Source: Bacillus sp. ZZV12-4809 (lineage in GTDB: Bacteria > Bacillota > Bacilli > Bacillales > Cytobacillaceae). From it: a stretch of DNA of 64,000 nucleotides. The notes beneath the pieces were generated by a model. It was not told the origin of the DNA, did no database searches, and saw only the letters and a list, made by a program, of their open reading frames with translations. Below, one piece after another: positions 56,029-64,000 of this stretch (within the stretch, counting starts at the first letter, position 1; every line of letters starts with the position of its first letter). The stretch lies in the NCBI RefSeq assembly GCF_009849585.1, contig NZ_VCRN01000010.1:108049-172048 (forward strand), given 5' to 3'. Both the position numbers and the translations under genes were made by a program.

Positions 56029-56820
56029 ATGAAAAAAGTGATCTTGATTGCATTAAGCGTACTCTTAGTCAGCTTATTGGCTGCATGCGGCACAAGCGAA
56101 GAAGCCAGCACTGGAAGCGGATCAGGAGAAAAATCAGATAAAAAAGTATTAACTATGGGTACCTCAGCGGATTATCCGCCATTTGAATATGTAGATTCCG
56201 CAAAAGGAGAAGAAATCATCGGCTTTGATGTGGATTTGGCCAAAGCGATCGGTGAGAAATTAGGCTATGAAATCCAAGTGAAGGATATGGACTTTAATGG
56301 ACTGATACCTGCACTGGAAACAAGCCAGGTTGATTTTGTTTTAGCTGGTATGACACCTACTGATGAGCGTAAAGAAAACGTTGATTTCAGTGATGTATAT
56401 TATACAGCGAGCCATATGATTGTTTCTAAAAAAGACAGCGGAATTGAATCATTGGAAGATTTGAACGGAAAAACATTAGGTGTTCAGCTTGCCTCCATTC
56501 AGGCAGATAAAGCAGAAGAAATTAGTGAGACAGTTGATATGACTGTGGAAAACCGCAACCGCATCCCTGAATTGGTTCAGGAAATTATGGCAGGCCGATT
56601 TGATGCAGCCATGATTGAAGATACGGTAGCAAAAGGATATTTTGAAAAAAATAAAGACCTGGCCGGCTTCACAATTGAAGAAGATGAAACAGAGGCGGGT
56701 TCTGCCATTGCTTTTCCAAAAGGCAGTGAATTAACTGAAAAATTTAATGCAGAGCTTTTGAAGATGAAAGAAAACGGTGAATTGGAAAAATTGATCGTAA
56801 AATGGTTTGATAACAAATAA
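56029..56820 (+). CDS. artP: Arginine-type amino acid ABC transporter, substrate-binding lipoprotein
   Basis: 263 aa. Lipoprotein signal ending LLAACGTS (lipobox cysteine at about residue 20), then a type II periplasmic-binding fold: TMGTSADYPPFEYVDSAKGEEIIGFDVDLAKAIGE, and FVLAGMTPTDERKENVDFSD. By position and order it equals B. subtilis yqiX (artP) for arginine; ligand specificity cannot be proven from sequence. ATG 56029 follows TAGGGGG. A hairpin separates it from artQ. Confidence 0.93.
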   Translation: MKKVILIALSVLLVSLLAACGTSEEASTGSGSGEKSDKKVLTMGTSADYPPFEYVDSAKGEEIIGFDVDLAKAIGEKLGYEIQVKDMDFNGLIPALETSQVDFVLAGMTPTDERKENVDFSDVYYTASHMIVSKKDSGIESLEDLNGKTLGVQLASIQADKAEEISETVDMTVENRNRIPELVQEIMAGRFDAAMIEDTVAKGYFEKNKDLAGFTIEEDETEAGSAIAFPKGSELTEKFNAELLKMKENGELEKLIVKWFDNK

Positions 56821-56833
56821 TTCGCTGGGAATT

Positions 56834-56869
56834 GGCGTCCAAGGCATATTTTCCTTTGGACGCTTTATT
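56834..56869 (+). terminator. Hairpin between artP and artQ
   Basis: GGCGTCCAAGG pairs with CCTTTGGACGC (one bulge) and is followed by TTTATTC. Such attenuating hairpins often give more binding protein than permease. Confidence 0.75.
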
Positions 56870-56911
56870 CTTACCGGAAAATAAATTACTAGTAGAAAGG
56901 ATGGAAAGATA

Positions 56912-57571
56912 GTGAATCTGGATTTTCAGCAGTTCATTCCCTCCCTTCCATATATACTTAAAGGCATTGGCGTCACGCTGCAAATTGTGTCTATGGCAGG
57001 CATACTGGGCTTTGTATTAGGTATTATTCTATCATTCTTTAAAATTAGCAAATTTAAACTTCTAGGCTGGATTGCAGATGCCTACACATCCGTTTTTAGA
57101 GGAACACCTCTTGTTCTTCAGCTTATGCTCATATATTATGGATCACCTCAGCTGATCGGCTATAAAATTGATCCTTCCACAGCTGCAGTCCTGTCTTTTG
57201 GGCTTAATTCTGCGGCTTATATTTCAGAAATTATCAGGGCGGGAATTCTGGCGGTCGATAAAGGACAAAGTGAAGCGGCAATGGCACTGGGCGTTCCATA
57301 CAGGCCGGCCATGATGGATATCATACTTCCGCAGGCAATGAAAAACATTTTGCCCGCTTTAATGAATGAGTTTATTACACTTACAAAAGAGTCTGCAATC
57401 GTAACAGTCATTGGGGTAACAGACGTGATGCGCCGGGCTTACATTGTGGGAGGCGAAAAGTTTTCTTACTTCGAACCGATACTGATTGCCGGGCTGATTT
57501 ATTACACTATGGTTATGGTCCTGACTGTTCTAGGAAAAGGAATTGAAAGGAGAATGAGACGCAGTGATTAA
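56912..57571 (+). CDS. artQ: Arginine-type ABC transporter permease
   Basis: 219-aa inner-membrane permease of the polar amino acid (HisMQ) family with about five helices. The EAA-type cytoplasmic loop [23 protein letters not shown] (about 122-144) contacts the ATPase. GTG 56912 follows AAAGGATGG. The 3' end overlaps artR by 8 bp. Confidence 0.94.
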   Translation: MNLDFQQFIPSLPYILKGIGVTLQIVSMAGILGFVLGIILSFFKISKFKLLGWIADAYTSVFRGTPLVLQLMLIYYGSPQLIGYKIDPSTAAVLSFGLNSAAYISEIIRAGILAVDKGQSEAAMALGVPYRPAMMDIILPQAMKNILPALMNEFITLTKESAIVTVIGVTDVMRRAYIVGGEKFSYFEPILIAGLIYYTMVMVLTVLGKGIERRMRRSD

Positions 57572-58286
57572 GGTGGAAAATTTGCATAAGCATTTCGGCA
57601 AACTTGAAGTACTTAAAGGAATTTCAACCAATATTAATGATGGTGAAGTAGTGGCTGTAATAGGTCCGTCCGGTTCGGGCAAATCAACGTTCCTCCGCTG
57701 CATCAATCTTCTGGAGATGCCGACAGACGGGAGGATTATGATTAATGGGCAGGACATTACGGATAAAAGTACGAACATAATGAAAGTGCGCGAAAATGTA
57801 GGGATGGTGTTTCAGCATTTTCATTTATTCCCTCATAAAACGGCCCTTCAAAACCTGATCTACGCACCGATGAAGGTTAAAGGAATTTCAAAATCGGAAG
57901 CTGAGAAAATAGGGCTTGGGCTTTTGGAGAAAGTAGGATTATCTGCTAAAGCACACGAATATCCCAATCGGTTATCCGGTGGGCAGAAACAAAGGGTGGC
58001 CATTGCAAGAGCTCTTGCAATGCAGCCTGAAGTTATGCTATTTGATGAGCCAACCTCTGCACTTGATCCGGAAATGGTGAAGGAAGTGCTGGATGTAATG
58101 AAGGATTTAGCACATACGGGTATGACAATGGCAATTGTCACCCATGAAATGGGCTTTGCGCGTGAAGTGGCAGACAGGGTGCTGTTTCTGGATGGCGGAG
58201 TGCTGGTCGAGGATTCTTCACCTGAAGAGTTTTTTTCTAATCCTAAAAGTGAACGCGCAAGGGATTTCTTGCAAAAAATGCTATAA
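57564..58286 (+). CDS. artR: Arginine-type ABC transporter ATPase
   Basis: 240-aa ATPase. Walker [10 protein letters not shown] (about 33-41), signature LSGGQKQR, Walker [15 protein letters not shown], and H-loop VTHEMGF. The GTG/ATG start region overlaps artQ: ATT-AAG follows GTG 57564. Energises uptake with ArtQ dimer and ArtP. Confidence 0.95.
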   Translation: MIKVENLHKHFGKLEVLKGISTNINDGEVVAVIGPSGSGKSTFLRCINLLEMPTDGRIMINGQDITDKSTNIMKVRENVGMVFQHFHLFPHKTALQNLIYAPMKVKGISKSEAEKIGLGLLEKVGLSAKAHEYPNRLSGGQKQRVAIARALAMQPEVMLFDEPTSALDPEMVKEVLDVMKDLAHTGMTMAIVTHEMGFAREVADRVLFLDGGVLVEDSSPEEFFSNPKSERARDFLQKML

Positions 58287-58301
58287 TCGATATATGCTAT
58301 G

Positions 58302-58334
58302 GGAGAAGATGATCAAAGGATCATCTTCTCTTTC
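58302..58334 (+). terminator. artPQR terminator
   Basis: GAGAAGATGATC pairs exactly with GATCATCTTCTC around AAAG, with a short TTTCG tail. Confidence 0.8.
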
Positions 58335-58393
58335 GCATTTAAATACATAACAGCCTTCTAATAAGGGGCAATTGAACATAGGAGTATGAATAA

Positions 58394-59386
58394 ATGAGGT
58401 ACAGAATTGGCTACCGGACAATCAAGACTGCAGTGGGAACTTCCATCAGCATCATGATTGCACAGATGCTGCAGCTTGATAATTTTGTTTCTGCAGGCAT
58501 CCTGACTATATTATGCATAAAAGTAACAAAGAAAAAATCACTCCGGGCTTCTTGGGACCGATTTTTCGCCTGTCTGCTGGCAATGGCATTTTCGTCTTTG
58601 TTTTTTGAAGGCATTGCTTACCATCCGCTTGTAATTGGACTGCTGCTTCTGTTTTTTATTCCGGCAGCTGTCATGGCAAAGGCCAGCGATGGAATTGTGA
58701 CAAGCTCAGTTATTATTTTGCATATTTATTCTGCAGGGGAGGTTTCAAAGGAACTCTTACTGAATGAATTGGGGATTATTATTGTCGGAATCGGTGTTGC
58801 GCTAATTGCGAACCTCTATATGCCGAGCCTGGAATCGAAGCTTAAGGAATATAGGCAGGAAATAGAAGAAAACTTTAAAATTATCTTTGACGAAATCGTC
58901 AGTTATTTGCGTACCCATGAAAGCAGCTGGGACGGCAGAGAAATAACGGAAACAATGGAATTGATTGATGAGGCAAAAGCACTGGCTTTCAGGGATGTTG
59001 AAAACCACTTTCGAAGAGATGAAAATTTATATTATCATTATTTTAAAATGAGAGAGAAACAATTTGAAATTATTGAAAGGGTTCTTCCGAGTGTAACCTC
59101 CATTGCACTTCCTGTTGAACAGGGGGAGATGATCGCTGATTTTATTGAAGAATTATCTGAGCATATCCATCCTGGCAATACAGCCATTCAATTTCTTGAA
59201 AAACTGTACAGAATGAGGGTTTCTTTTGAAAATATGGAGCTCCCCAAAACAAGGGAGGAATTTGAAGCACGTGCCGCCCTGCTGCATTTTGTAAAAGAAA
59301 TGGAACAGTATTTAATTATAAAGAGCTCGTTTAGAGGAATAAAGGATAAGGTTATGAATCAAAACGGGACTTCAGAAGCAAACTAA
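58394..59386 (+). CDS. yqjA: Aromatic acid exporter family protein (YqjA)
   Basis: 330 aa. N-terminal membrane domain of about four helices (residues 10-140, with SIMIAQMLQLDNFVSAGILTILCI) of the ArAE/FUSC-like type, then a long cytoplasmic helical domain. Family members are predicted to export aromatic acids; no substrate is known for this branch. ATG 58394 has AGGAG 10 bases upstream. 26 bp before the L,D-transpeptidase gene. Confidence 0.87.
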   Translation: MRYRIGYRTIKTAVGTSISIMIAQMLQLDNFVSAGILTILCIKVTKKKSLRASWDRFFACLLAMAFSSLFFEGIAYHPLVIGLLLLFFIPAAVMAKASDGIVTSSVIILHIYSAGEVSKELLLNELGIIIVGIGVALIANLYMPSLESKLKEYRQEIEENFKIIFDEIVSYLRTHESSWDGREITETMELIDEAKALAFRDVENHFRRDENLYYHYFKMREKQFEIIERVLPSVTSIALPVEQGEMIADFIEELSEHIHPGNTAIQFLEKLYRMRVSFENMELPKTREEFEARAALLHFVKEMEQYLIIKSSFRGIKDKVMNQNGTSEAN

Positions 59387-59412
59387 GGAAAAGGATTGGA
59401 GCGTGAACTGTC

Positions 59413-59934
59413 ATGCTGAAGTTTGCTGCAGCGGCTGTCTTGTTTTTTTCACTATCCCCAATCTGGCCATTGGGGCCTAATCCGCTGCCTGGAGATCCAT
59501 TTCTAATTGTCAATAAACAGACAAATGAAATTGCGTTTATAAAGGATCAAAAAGTGCAGCATGTCATCACAGCTGCAACTGGGAAAACGGATGACCTTAC
59601 ACCGGAAGGGCTGTTCACTGTGACTGTGAAGGCAGCTGATCCTTACTACAGAAAAAAGGACATAAAAGGCGGTGACCCCCGTAATCCGCTTGGCACAAGA
59701 TGGATAGGGTTTGACGCAAAGGATACTGATGGCAGAATCTACGGCATTCACGGGACGAACGATCCTTCATCAATCGGCAAATATGTTTCCAATGGCTGTA
59801 TTAGATTGCAAAATGAGGCCGTTGAGTCGTTATATGAATGGGTGCCGATTGGAACAAAGATCTTAGTAGTCACGTCAGGTAAAGGCTTTGACGAACTTGG
59901 AAAAGATTACGGTGCCATAAATAAAGATAACTGA
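59413..59934 (+). CDS. L,D-transpeptidase (YkuD domain)
   Basis: 173 aa. An N-terminal signal or anchor (about 1-20) and a YkuD domain. The catalytic motif is HGTNDPSSIGKYVSNGCIRL (about 116-135), with His and nucleophilic Cys. It forms 3-3 peptidoglycan cross-links or attaches proteins to the wall. No LysM domain is present. ATG 59413 has a weak TGGAG upstream. Probably co-transcribed with yqjA. This gene is not at this site in B. subtilis as I recall. Confidence 0.88.
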   Translation: MLKFAAAAVLFFSLSPIWPLGPNPLPGDPFLIVNKQTNEIAFIKDQKVQHVITAATGKTDDLTPEGLFTVTVKAADPYYRKKDIKGGDPRNPLGTRWIGFDAKDTDGRIYGIHGTNDPSSIGKYVSNGCIRLQNEAVESLYEWVPIGTKILVVTSGKGFDELGKDYGAINKDN

Positions 59935-59946
59935 AAAAAAGTACAG

Positions 59947-59976
59947 CTGCATCTGACTGGATGCAGTTTTTTTTTA
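59947..59976 (+). terminator. Terminator of the L,D-transpeptidase gene
   Basis: CTGCATC pairs with GATGCAG around six bases, then nine T. Confidence 0.93.
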
Positions 59977-60228
59977 TGGGGTGGATCATCTTAAGATTGG
60001 GACTATGCAGTTCGTATTTTCACCCGTACTGTTCGAAGCTGGGCTGGGTTCAGGCTCTCCCCTCTCGGATTCTTGCTTTTGTGTCCGAAGCTCTCCCTGC
60101 TCGTTAGGTTTAAGCTGAAAAGCATTTCACAAAACTCCTGTAAAAAAAGTAAACAAATTGTATTCCGCCAGAAAAAAACTGCCCGGAAGTGCCATCCTGA
60201 GCAGCTGAAAGCTGAATAAATTTTCTTG
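59977..60228. other. Non-coding stretch downstream of the transpeptidase and prli42
   Basis: About 250 bp without a supported gene. A 91-codon minus-strand frame (60003-60278) has no ribosome site and covers prli42 in another frame. TTCGAAGC and CTCTCCC-containing GC-rich segments look like degenerate repeat sequence, but I cannot tie them to the two families. Confidence 0.5.
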
Positions 60229-60324
60229 TTATAAAAACATCGACATACCCATAATGAGGGTAGATGCAAGCATTGCAAATATCATTAAATAGACAATCAC
60301 TTTCGCTAGTTTTTTATTTGACAT
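60229..60324 (-). CDS. prli42: Stressosome-associated membrane protein Prli42
   Basis: 31-aa single-helix protein: a basic cytoplasmic N terminus (MSNKKLAKVIVYLMIFAMLA) then TLIMGMSMFL. This is the Prli42 pattern. In Listeria the protein anchors the stressosome to the membrane and passes oxidative-stress signals to sigma-B. ATG 60324 has a perfect GGAGG 6 bases upstream. It is much shorter than usual ORF limits and easily missed. Confidence 0.88.
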   Translation of the reverse strand: MSNKKLAKVIVYLMIFAMLASTLIMGMSMFL

Positions 60325-60475
60325 TCTATGCCTCCTCGTCCCAATTATTACTTTTATTGTACTAAGAATCATCAAATTGAACAACCGCTCAATTTTTTAG
60401 AGGAATTTCGACATTTTTAACGAATATTTAAATAATAGACTCTAAATATGCCCATTGTTGCTGGGAAGTTGATAA
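60325..60475. other. Divergent upstream region between prli42 and an ORF remnant
   Basis: About 150 bp of AT-rich sequence carrying the prli42 promoter on the minus strand. No structure was recognised. Confidence 0.5.
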
Positions 60476-60610
60476 ATTGAAACTTCAAAAGGCGGGGAGT
60501 TTATCTCGGCTAATGGAGTTGAACCAATCGGGCTTTACGGGCAGTTTGTTCCCGCTCATCCAGCATTGACTATTAAAGTCTTGGAAGCGGGGCTTACTAA
60601 ATACCTGTAA
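60476..60610 (+). pseudogene. Possible 3' remnant of an unrecognised gene
   Basis: A 44-codon open frame after TAA 60473, ending at TAA 60610. Its translation (VEPIGLYGQFVPAHPALTIK, then VLEAGLTKYL) looks like real protein with balanced composition, but it has no ATG, GTG or TTG start at its beginning and no ribosome site. It may be the tail of a deleted gene upstream of the epimerase. The family is not recognised. Confidence 0.35.
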
Positions 60611-60649
60611 GACTTCGATGAATTCCGACATTCATAAGGAGGTAAACAG

Positions 60650-61060
60650 ATGATTAAGAAGGTGGACCATATTGGGATTGCTGTCAGGTCTATTAATAAA
60701 GCGCTTCCATTTTATATTGAAACGCTTAAGCTTGAATTTCTCGGAATAGAGGAAGTGGACAGCCAGGGAGTAAAGGTTGCGTTTATTAAAGCGGGGGAAA
60801 CAAAGCTTGAGCTGCTGGAGCCAACAAGCGAAGAAAGCCCAATTGCCAAATTTATAGAAAAGCGGGGAGAAGGGCTGCATCATGTAGCACTGGGAGTTGA
60901 CAGCATACAGGAGCGCATAAACGAAATGAAGGAACAGGGTATCAGGATGCTGCAGGATGAACCGAAGGCTGGTGCAGGAGGTGCCCATGTAGCCTTTATG
61001 CATCCGAAATCAACAGGCGGTATTTTATATGAATTTTGTGAAAAGAAAGGATTGAAATAA
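60650..61060 (+). CDS. mce: Methylmalonyl-CoA epimerase (VOC family)
   Basis: 136-aa vicinal-oxygen-chelate metalloenzyme converting (S)- to (R)-methylmalonyl-CoA. VDHIGIAVRSINKALPFYIETL opens the first beta-alpha-beta module (metal His), GEGLHHVALGVDSI the second (metal His), and GILYEFCEK supplies the metal Glu. ATG 60650 follows AAGGAGG. Between it and the mutase (mutAB) it supplies the correct isomer. Three bp before the carboxylase gene. B. subtilis yqjC is the positional homologue. Confidence 0.93.
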   Translation: MIKKVDHIGIAVRSINKALPFYIETLKLEFLGIEEVDSQGVKVAFIKAGETKLELLEPTSEESPIAKFIEKRGEGLHHVALGVDSIQERINEMKEQGIRMLQDEPKAGAGGAHVAFMHPKSTGGILYEFCEKKGLK

Positions 61061-61063
61061 AGC

Positions 61064-62614
61064 ATGGCAGACATCTATGAGAAAATAAATGAGTTATACG
61101 ACCGGCGCAGGGAAGTCGAACTGGGCGGCGGGGATGAGCGTATACAAAAACAGCATGAAAAAGGGAAACTGACTGCCCGGGAACGAATCGATTTATTAGT
61201 GGACCCGGGAACTTTCGTTGAGCTGAATCCATTTATTGAGCACCGCAGCACAGATTTTGGACTGGAAAACCAAAAAGGGCCTGGTGATGGTGTTGTAACT
61301 GGTTATGGAAAGGTCAACGGACGGCCGATTTTCTTATTTTCACAGGACTTTACTGTTTTTGGAGGAGCCCTCGGGGAAATGCATGCAAAAAAAATTGCCA
61401 ATGTAATGGATTTAGCAGCTGAAAATGGAGCTCCATTTGTAGGCTTGAATGATTCCGGCGGCGCCAGAATTCAGGAAGGCGTTGTTTCTCTTGATGGATA
61501 CGGCCATATTTTCTACCGGAACTCCATTTATTCAGGAGTTATACCGCAGATTTCAGTCATTATGGGACCTTGTGCCGGCGGTGCAGTATATTCTCCAGCA
61601 ATCACTGATTTTGTCTTCATGGTGGAAAAAACAAGCCAGATGTTCATAACCGGCCCTAAAGTAATTGAAACGGTAACAGGGGAGAAAATTTCTCCTGAGG
61701 ATCTGGGCGGTGCCCGTGTGCACAATACAATCAGCGGAAACGCGCACTTTAGAGGGGAGACCGAAGAGGAAGTGATTGAGCAGGTGCGGAGTCTGTTAAG
61801 CTACCTTCCTCAGAATAACGAAGAAAAGCCGCCTATGTCGAAATGGGATGAGGACGATGATTACCGTCCTGATTTGACAGATGTTATTCCCTTTGATGCC
61901 CTTCGTCCATATGACGTTCGAAAAGTTATTGAACAGGTAGTGGATCATGATACGTTTATGGAGGTACAGCGCGACTTCGCTAAAAATATTGTTGTCGGCC
62001 TGGCCCGGATTAAGGGTGAGACGGTAGGACTTGTCTGCAATCAGCCGAAGGTAATGGCAGGAGGCCTTGATATAGATTCTTCTGATAAGGCCTCAAGGTT
62101 TATCCGGTTCTGTGATTCCTTTAATATTCCGCTTATAACCTTTGAGGACGTTACAGGATTTTTTCCGGGTGTAAAACAGGAGCATGGGGGAATTATCCGG
62201 CATGGCGCAAAGATTCTTTATGCATACTCAGAAGCAACAGTGCCAAAGCTTACGGTTATTTTAAGAAAAGCATTCGGAGGTGCTTACGTTGCCCTTAACA
62301 GTAAATCTATTGGCGCAGATCTTGTTTTTGCATGGCCGAATGCGGAGGTAGCCGTAATGGGTCCTCAAGGGGCAGCCAACATTATTTTTGCAAGGGAAAT
62401 CCAGAACAGTGATGATCCCGAGGCCACCAGGGCACAAAAAATCGAGGAGTACAGAGAAAAGTTCGCCAATCCATATGTGGCTGCAAGCCGGGGCATGGTG
62501 GATGATGTAATCGATCCGCGTGAGACCAGAATCAAAATCATTCAGGCGCTTGAGATGCTGCGCAATAAAAAAGAAAGCAGGCCTAAGAAAAAGCACGGGA
62601 ATATCCCGCTCTAA
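61064..62614 (+). CDS. yqjD: Acyl-CoA (propionyl/methylmalonyl-CoA) carboxylase beta subunit
   Basis: 516-aa carboxyltransferase with two crotonase-like domains. FLFSQDFTVFGGALGEMHAKKI, LNDSGGARIQEGVVSLDGY (acyl-CoA oxyanion hole) and GPCAGGAVYSPAITDFVFM are in the N half; FEDVTGFFPGVKQEHGGIIRHGAKI and KAFGGAYVALNSK in the C half. With a biotin carrier it transfers CO2 to propionyl-CoA. No alpha subunit or carrier lies in this operon. ATG 61064 is very close to mce. Member of the mce-yqjD operon. Confidence 0.9.
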   Translation: MADIYEKINELYDRRREVELGGGDERIQKQHEKGKLTARERIDLLVDPGTFVELNPFIEHRSTDFGLENQKGPGDGVVTGYGKVNGRPIFLFSQDFTVFGGALGEMHAKKIANVMDLAAENGAPFVGLNDSGGARIQEGVVSLDGYGHIFYRNSIYSGVIPQISVIMGPCAGGAVYSPAITDFVFMVEKTSQMFITGPKVIETVTGEKISPEDLGGARVHNTISGNAHFRGETEEEVIEQVRSLLSYLPQNNEEKPPMSKWDEDDDYRPDLTDVIPFDALRPYDVRKVIEQVVDHDTFMEVQRDFAKNIVVGLARIKGETVGLVCNQPKVMAGGLDIDSSDKASRFIRFCDSFNIPLITFEDVTGFFPGVKQEHGGIIRHGAKILYAYSEATVPKLTVILRKAFGGAYVALNSKSIGADLVFAWPNAEVAVMGPQGAANIIFAREIQNSDDPEATRAQKIEEYREKFANPYVAASRGMVDDVIDPRETRIKIIQALEMLRNKKESRPKKKHGNIPL

Positions 62615-62691
62615 TGGATTCCTGATTTGCTGTGCTAAAATTTTGGGAGTATACTTGCTTAGTAAGCTTAAATTTGGAGGTTTGTACATAA

Positions 62692-63810
62692 ATGATTAAT
62701 GAGGAACGCTTATTAAACGAATTTCTGGAACTGGTGCAAATTGATTCTGAAACAAAGTATGAAGCTCAAATTGCCAAAGTTCTGAAGAAAAAATTCAGGG
62801 ATCTGGGGGTTGAGGTGTACGAAGACGATACAACTTCACAGACCGGACATGGTGCAGGCAACCTCATCTGCACTCTTCAGGGAACGAAAGAAGGAATAGA
62901 TACCATTTATTTCACTTCACACATGGATACAGTTATTCCTGGTAAAGGAATTAAACCTTCCATCAAGGACGGCTATGTTGTAACCGATGGAACAACGATC
63001 CTGGGTGCTGATGACAAAGCGGGACTTGCCGTTATGCTCGAAATTGTTAAAGTCCTGAAAGAACAGAATATTGCTCATGGAACTATTCAGTTCATTATCA
63101 CAGTTGGTGAAGAATCCGGACTGGTTGGAGCAAAAGTTCTCGATCCTTCCCTTATTAAAGCGAAGTTTGGCTATGCACTGGACAGTGACGGCAAAGTCGG
63201 AAATATTATCGTTGCCGCTCCAACCCAGGCTAAAGTTAAAGCGGCAATCCTAGGGAAAACAGCTCACGCAGGTGTTGCACCTGAGAAAGGTATTTCTGCA
63301 ATTACCATGGCTTCGAAAGCGATCTCAAGAATGCCGCTGGGCCGCATTGATGAAGAAACAACGGCAAATATCGGTCGGTTTGAAGGCGGACAGCAGACGA
63401 ATATCGTATGTGACCATGTTGATGTATTAGCAGAAGCACGTTCATTAATTCCTGAAAAAATGGAACAGCAGGTAGCTAAAATGAAGGAAGCATTTGAAAG
63501 TGCGGCCGAGGAAATGGGCGGAAAAGCTGAAGTGGATGTTCAGGTTATGTACCCTGGCTTTAAATTCGGCGAAGGTGATCATGTCGTGGAAGTAGCACGC
63601 AGGGCGGCTGAAAAAATCGGCCGCAGCTCCGAGCTTCTTCACAGTGGCGGCGGAAGCGATGCAAACGTAATTGCTGGCTTTGGCATTCCTACAGTTAACC
63701 TTGCTGTCGGCTATGAAGAAATTCATACAACTAATGAGCGCATGCCAATTGAAGAATTAAATAAACTGGCGGAAATGGTCATTGCCATAATTGAAGAGGT
63801 TTCAGCTTAA
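62692..63810 (+). CDS. yqjE: M20/PepT-like peptidase (YqjE)
   Basis: 372-aa zinc peptidase of the tripeptidase T-like branch. Metal ligands and catalytic residues: SHMDTV (His, Asp), GADDKAGLAV (bridging Asp), GEESGLVGAK (catalytic Glu pair) and ALDSDG. The lid/dimer domain includes GKTAHAGVAPEKGISAI; SGGGSDANVI is near the C terminus with the last His in EEIHTTNE. ATG 62692 follows TTGGAGG. Substrate unknown, likely a small peptide. Confidence 0.92.
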   Translation: MINEERLLNEFLELVQIDSETKYEAQIAKVLKKKFRDLGVEVYEDDTTSQTGHGAGNLICTLQGTKEGIDTIYFTSHMDTVIPGKGIKPSIKDGYVVTDGTTILGADDKAGLAVMLEIVKVLKEQNIAHGTIQFIITVGEESGLVGAKVLDPSLIKAKFGYALDSDGKVGNIIVAAPTQAKVKAAILGKTAHAGVAPEKGISAITMASKAISRMPLGRIDEETTANIGRFEGGQQTNIVCDHVDVLAEARSLIPEKMEQQVAKMKEAFESAAEEMGGKAEVDVQVMYPGFKFGEGDHVVEVARRAAEKIGRSSELLHSGGGSDANVIAGFGIPTVNLAVGYEEIHTTNERMPIEELNKLAEMVIAIIEEVSA

Positions 63811-63850
63811 GCTGTAAAAAAGAGAACCAATGCTGGTATTATCCCCAATA

Positions 63851-63900
63851 GGTAGACTTGAAAAAAAGAGGACATGATATGATGTTCTTAATAGTCTACC
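63851..63900 (+). repeat. Inverted-repeat end of an IS3-type element
   Basis: GGTAGACT (63851-63858) and AGTCTACC (63893-63900) are exact inverses. Between them, AAGAGGACAT and ATGATGTTCTT form a second imperfect stem. The boundary of the element probably lies near the first arm. Confidence 0.5.
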
Positions 63901-63916
63901 AGGAGGGGATTTTTCT

Positions 63917-64000
63917 ATGGCCAAAAAAGGACAAACATTTACTTCGTATACTGAGGAATTAAAGCGTGAAGTAGTTCGTTTGAAATTGGAGGAGGGCTGG
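63917..64000 (+). mobile_element. IS3-family transposase OrfA, first 28 codons, cut by window edge
   Basis: ATG 63917 has AGGAGGGG 7 bases upstream. The frame starts MAKKGQTFTSYTEELKREVV then RLKLEEGW, which matches the N-terminal helix-turn-helix of IS3/IS150-type OrfA (TnpA), with FTSYTEELKREVVRLKLEEG as the usual first helix. The rest lies outside. It is the only mobile-element gene in the window, and sits directly after yqjE. Confidence 0.8.

Noticed and set aside
60003..60278. 91-codon minus-strand ORF
   Set aside because: Covers part of prli42 in another frame and low-coding sequence, with no ribosome site.
1..64000. CRISPR arrays, tRNA or rRNA genes, prophage
   Set aside because: No regularly spaced direct repeats, tRNA-like cloverleafs, rRNA sequences or phage structural genes were seen.

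Overview
The window is chromosomal DNA of a low-GC, Gram-positive, endospore-forming member of the Bacillaceae. The evidence is the gene content (spoIIIA operon, spoIVB, spo0A, splB), AGGAGG-type ribosome sites with frequent TTG and GTG starts, and gene order that follows the Bacillus subtilis yqhH-to-yqjE block almost gene for gene. It most resembles Cytobacillus/Mesobacillus/Neobacillus-like bacilli; the species cannot be named from the sequence. Nearly all of it is core genome. I see no prophage, CRISPR array, rRNA or tRNA. The only insertion sequence is the 5' end of an IS3-type element cut by the right edge.

Layout. 1-6.3 kb: partial SNF2 helicase (minus), glycine riboswitch and gcvT-gcvPA-gcvPB, a rhodanese (minus) and lipM. 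6.3-9.4 kb: adenosylcobalamin-dependent ribonucleotide reductase with two NrdR-box-like sites and a long 5' UTR hairpin. 9.4-15.5 kb: splB, patatin-like yqhO, yqhP (minus), yqhR, aroQ, yqhT, efp. 15.5-18 kb: a minus-strand group (55-aa protein, SIMPL-domain protein, alkaline phosphatase) where B. subtilis carries yqhV. 18-23.4 kb: spoIIIAA-AH behind a sigma-E-like promoter; spoIIIAD appears to start at ATT. 23.4-33.5 kb: accBC-yqhY behind a FapR-like operator, then nusB, folD, xseAB, ispA, dxs, tlyA. 33.5-38.5 kb: argR/ahrC, recN, spoIVB, spo0A (with 0A boxes and a sigma-H-like promoter). 38.6-49.8 kb: yycC and yqzF (minus), bkdR, then the sigma-54-driven branched-chain keto-acid operon ptb-bcd-buk-lpdV-bkdAA-bkdAB-bkdB. 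49.9-55.1 kb: methylmalonyl-CoA mutase (mutAB) and meaB. 55.3-59.9 kb: bacilliredoxin, the arginine-type ABC transporter artPQR, yqjA and an L,D-transpeptidase. 60.2-63.8 kb: prli42 (31 aa, minus), methylmalonyl-CoA epimerase, an acyl-CoA carboxylase beta subunit, a PepT-like peptidase, then the IS3-type end.

How the parts work together. Branched-chain amino acids are deaminated by Bcd and decarboxylated by the Bkd complex; the acyl-CoAs feed branched fatty acids or, via Ptb and Buk, ATP. Propionyl-CoA from valine or isoleucine can be carboxylated by the YqjD-type carboxylase, epimerised, and converted to succinyl-CoA by MutAB with MeaB guarding the B12 cofactor. NrdJ also needs adenosylcobalamin, so two B12-dependent enzyme systems lie within 55 kb. 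AccB and AccC supply the biotin part of acetyl-CoA carboxylase. LipM supports the lipoylated GcvH and BkdB proteins. Sporulation control (Spo0A, SpoIVB, SpoIIIA) is interleaved with this metabolism.

The best second-look items are short features easily missed by automatic annotation: prli42, yycC and a 55-aa protein; the ATT start of spoIIIAD; NrdR, FapR and ArgR operator candidates; structured leaders of nrdJ, argR, bkdB and mutA; and two families of dispersed palindromic repeats. I did not find a clear new multi-gene system.
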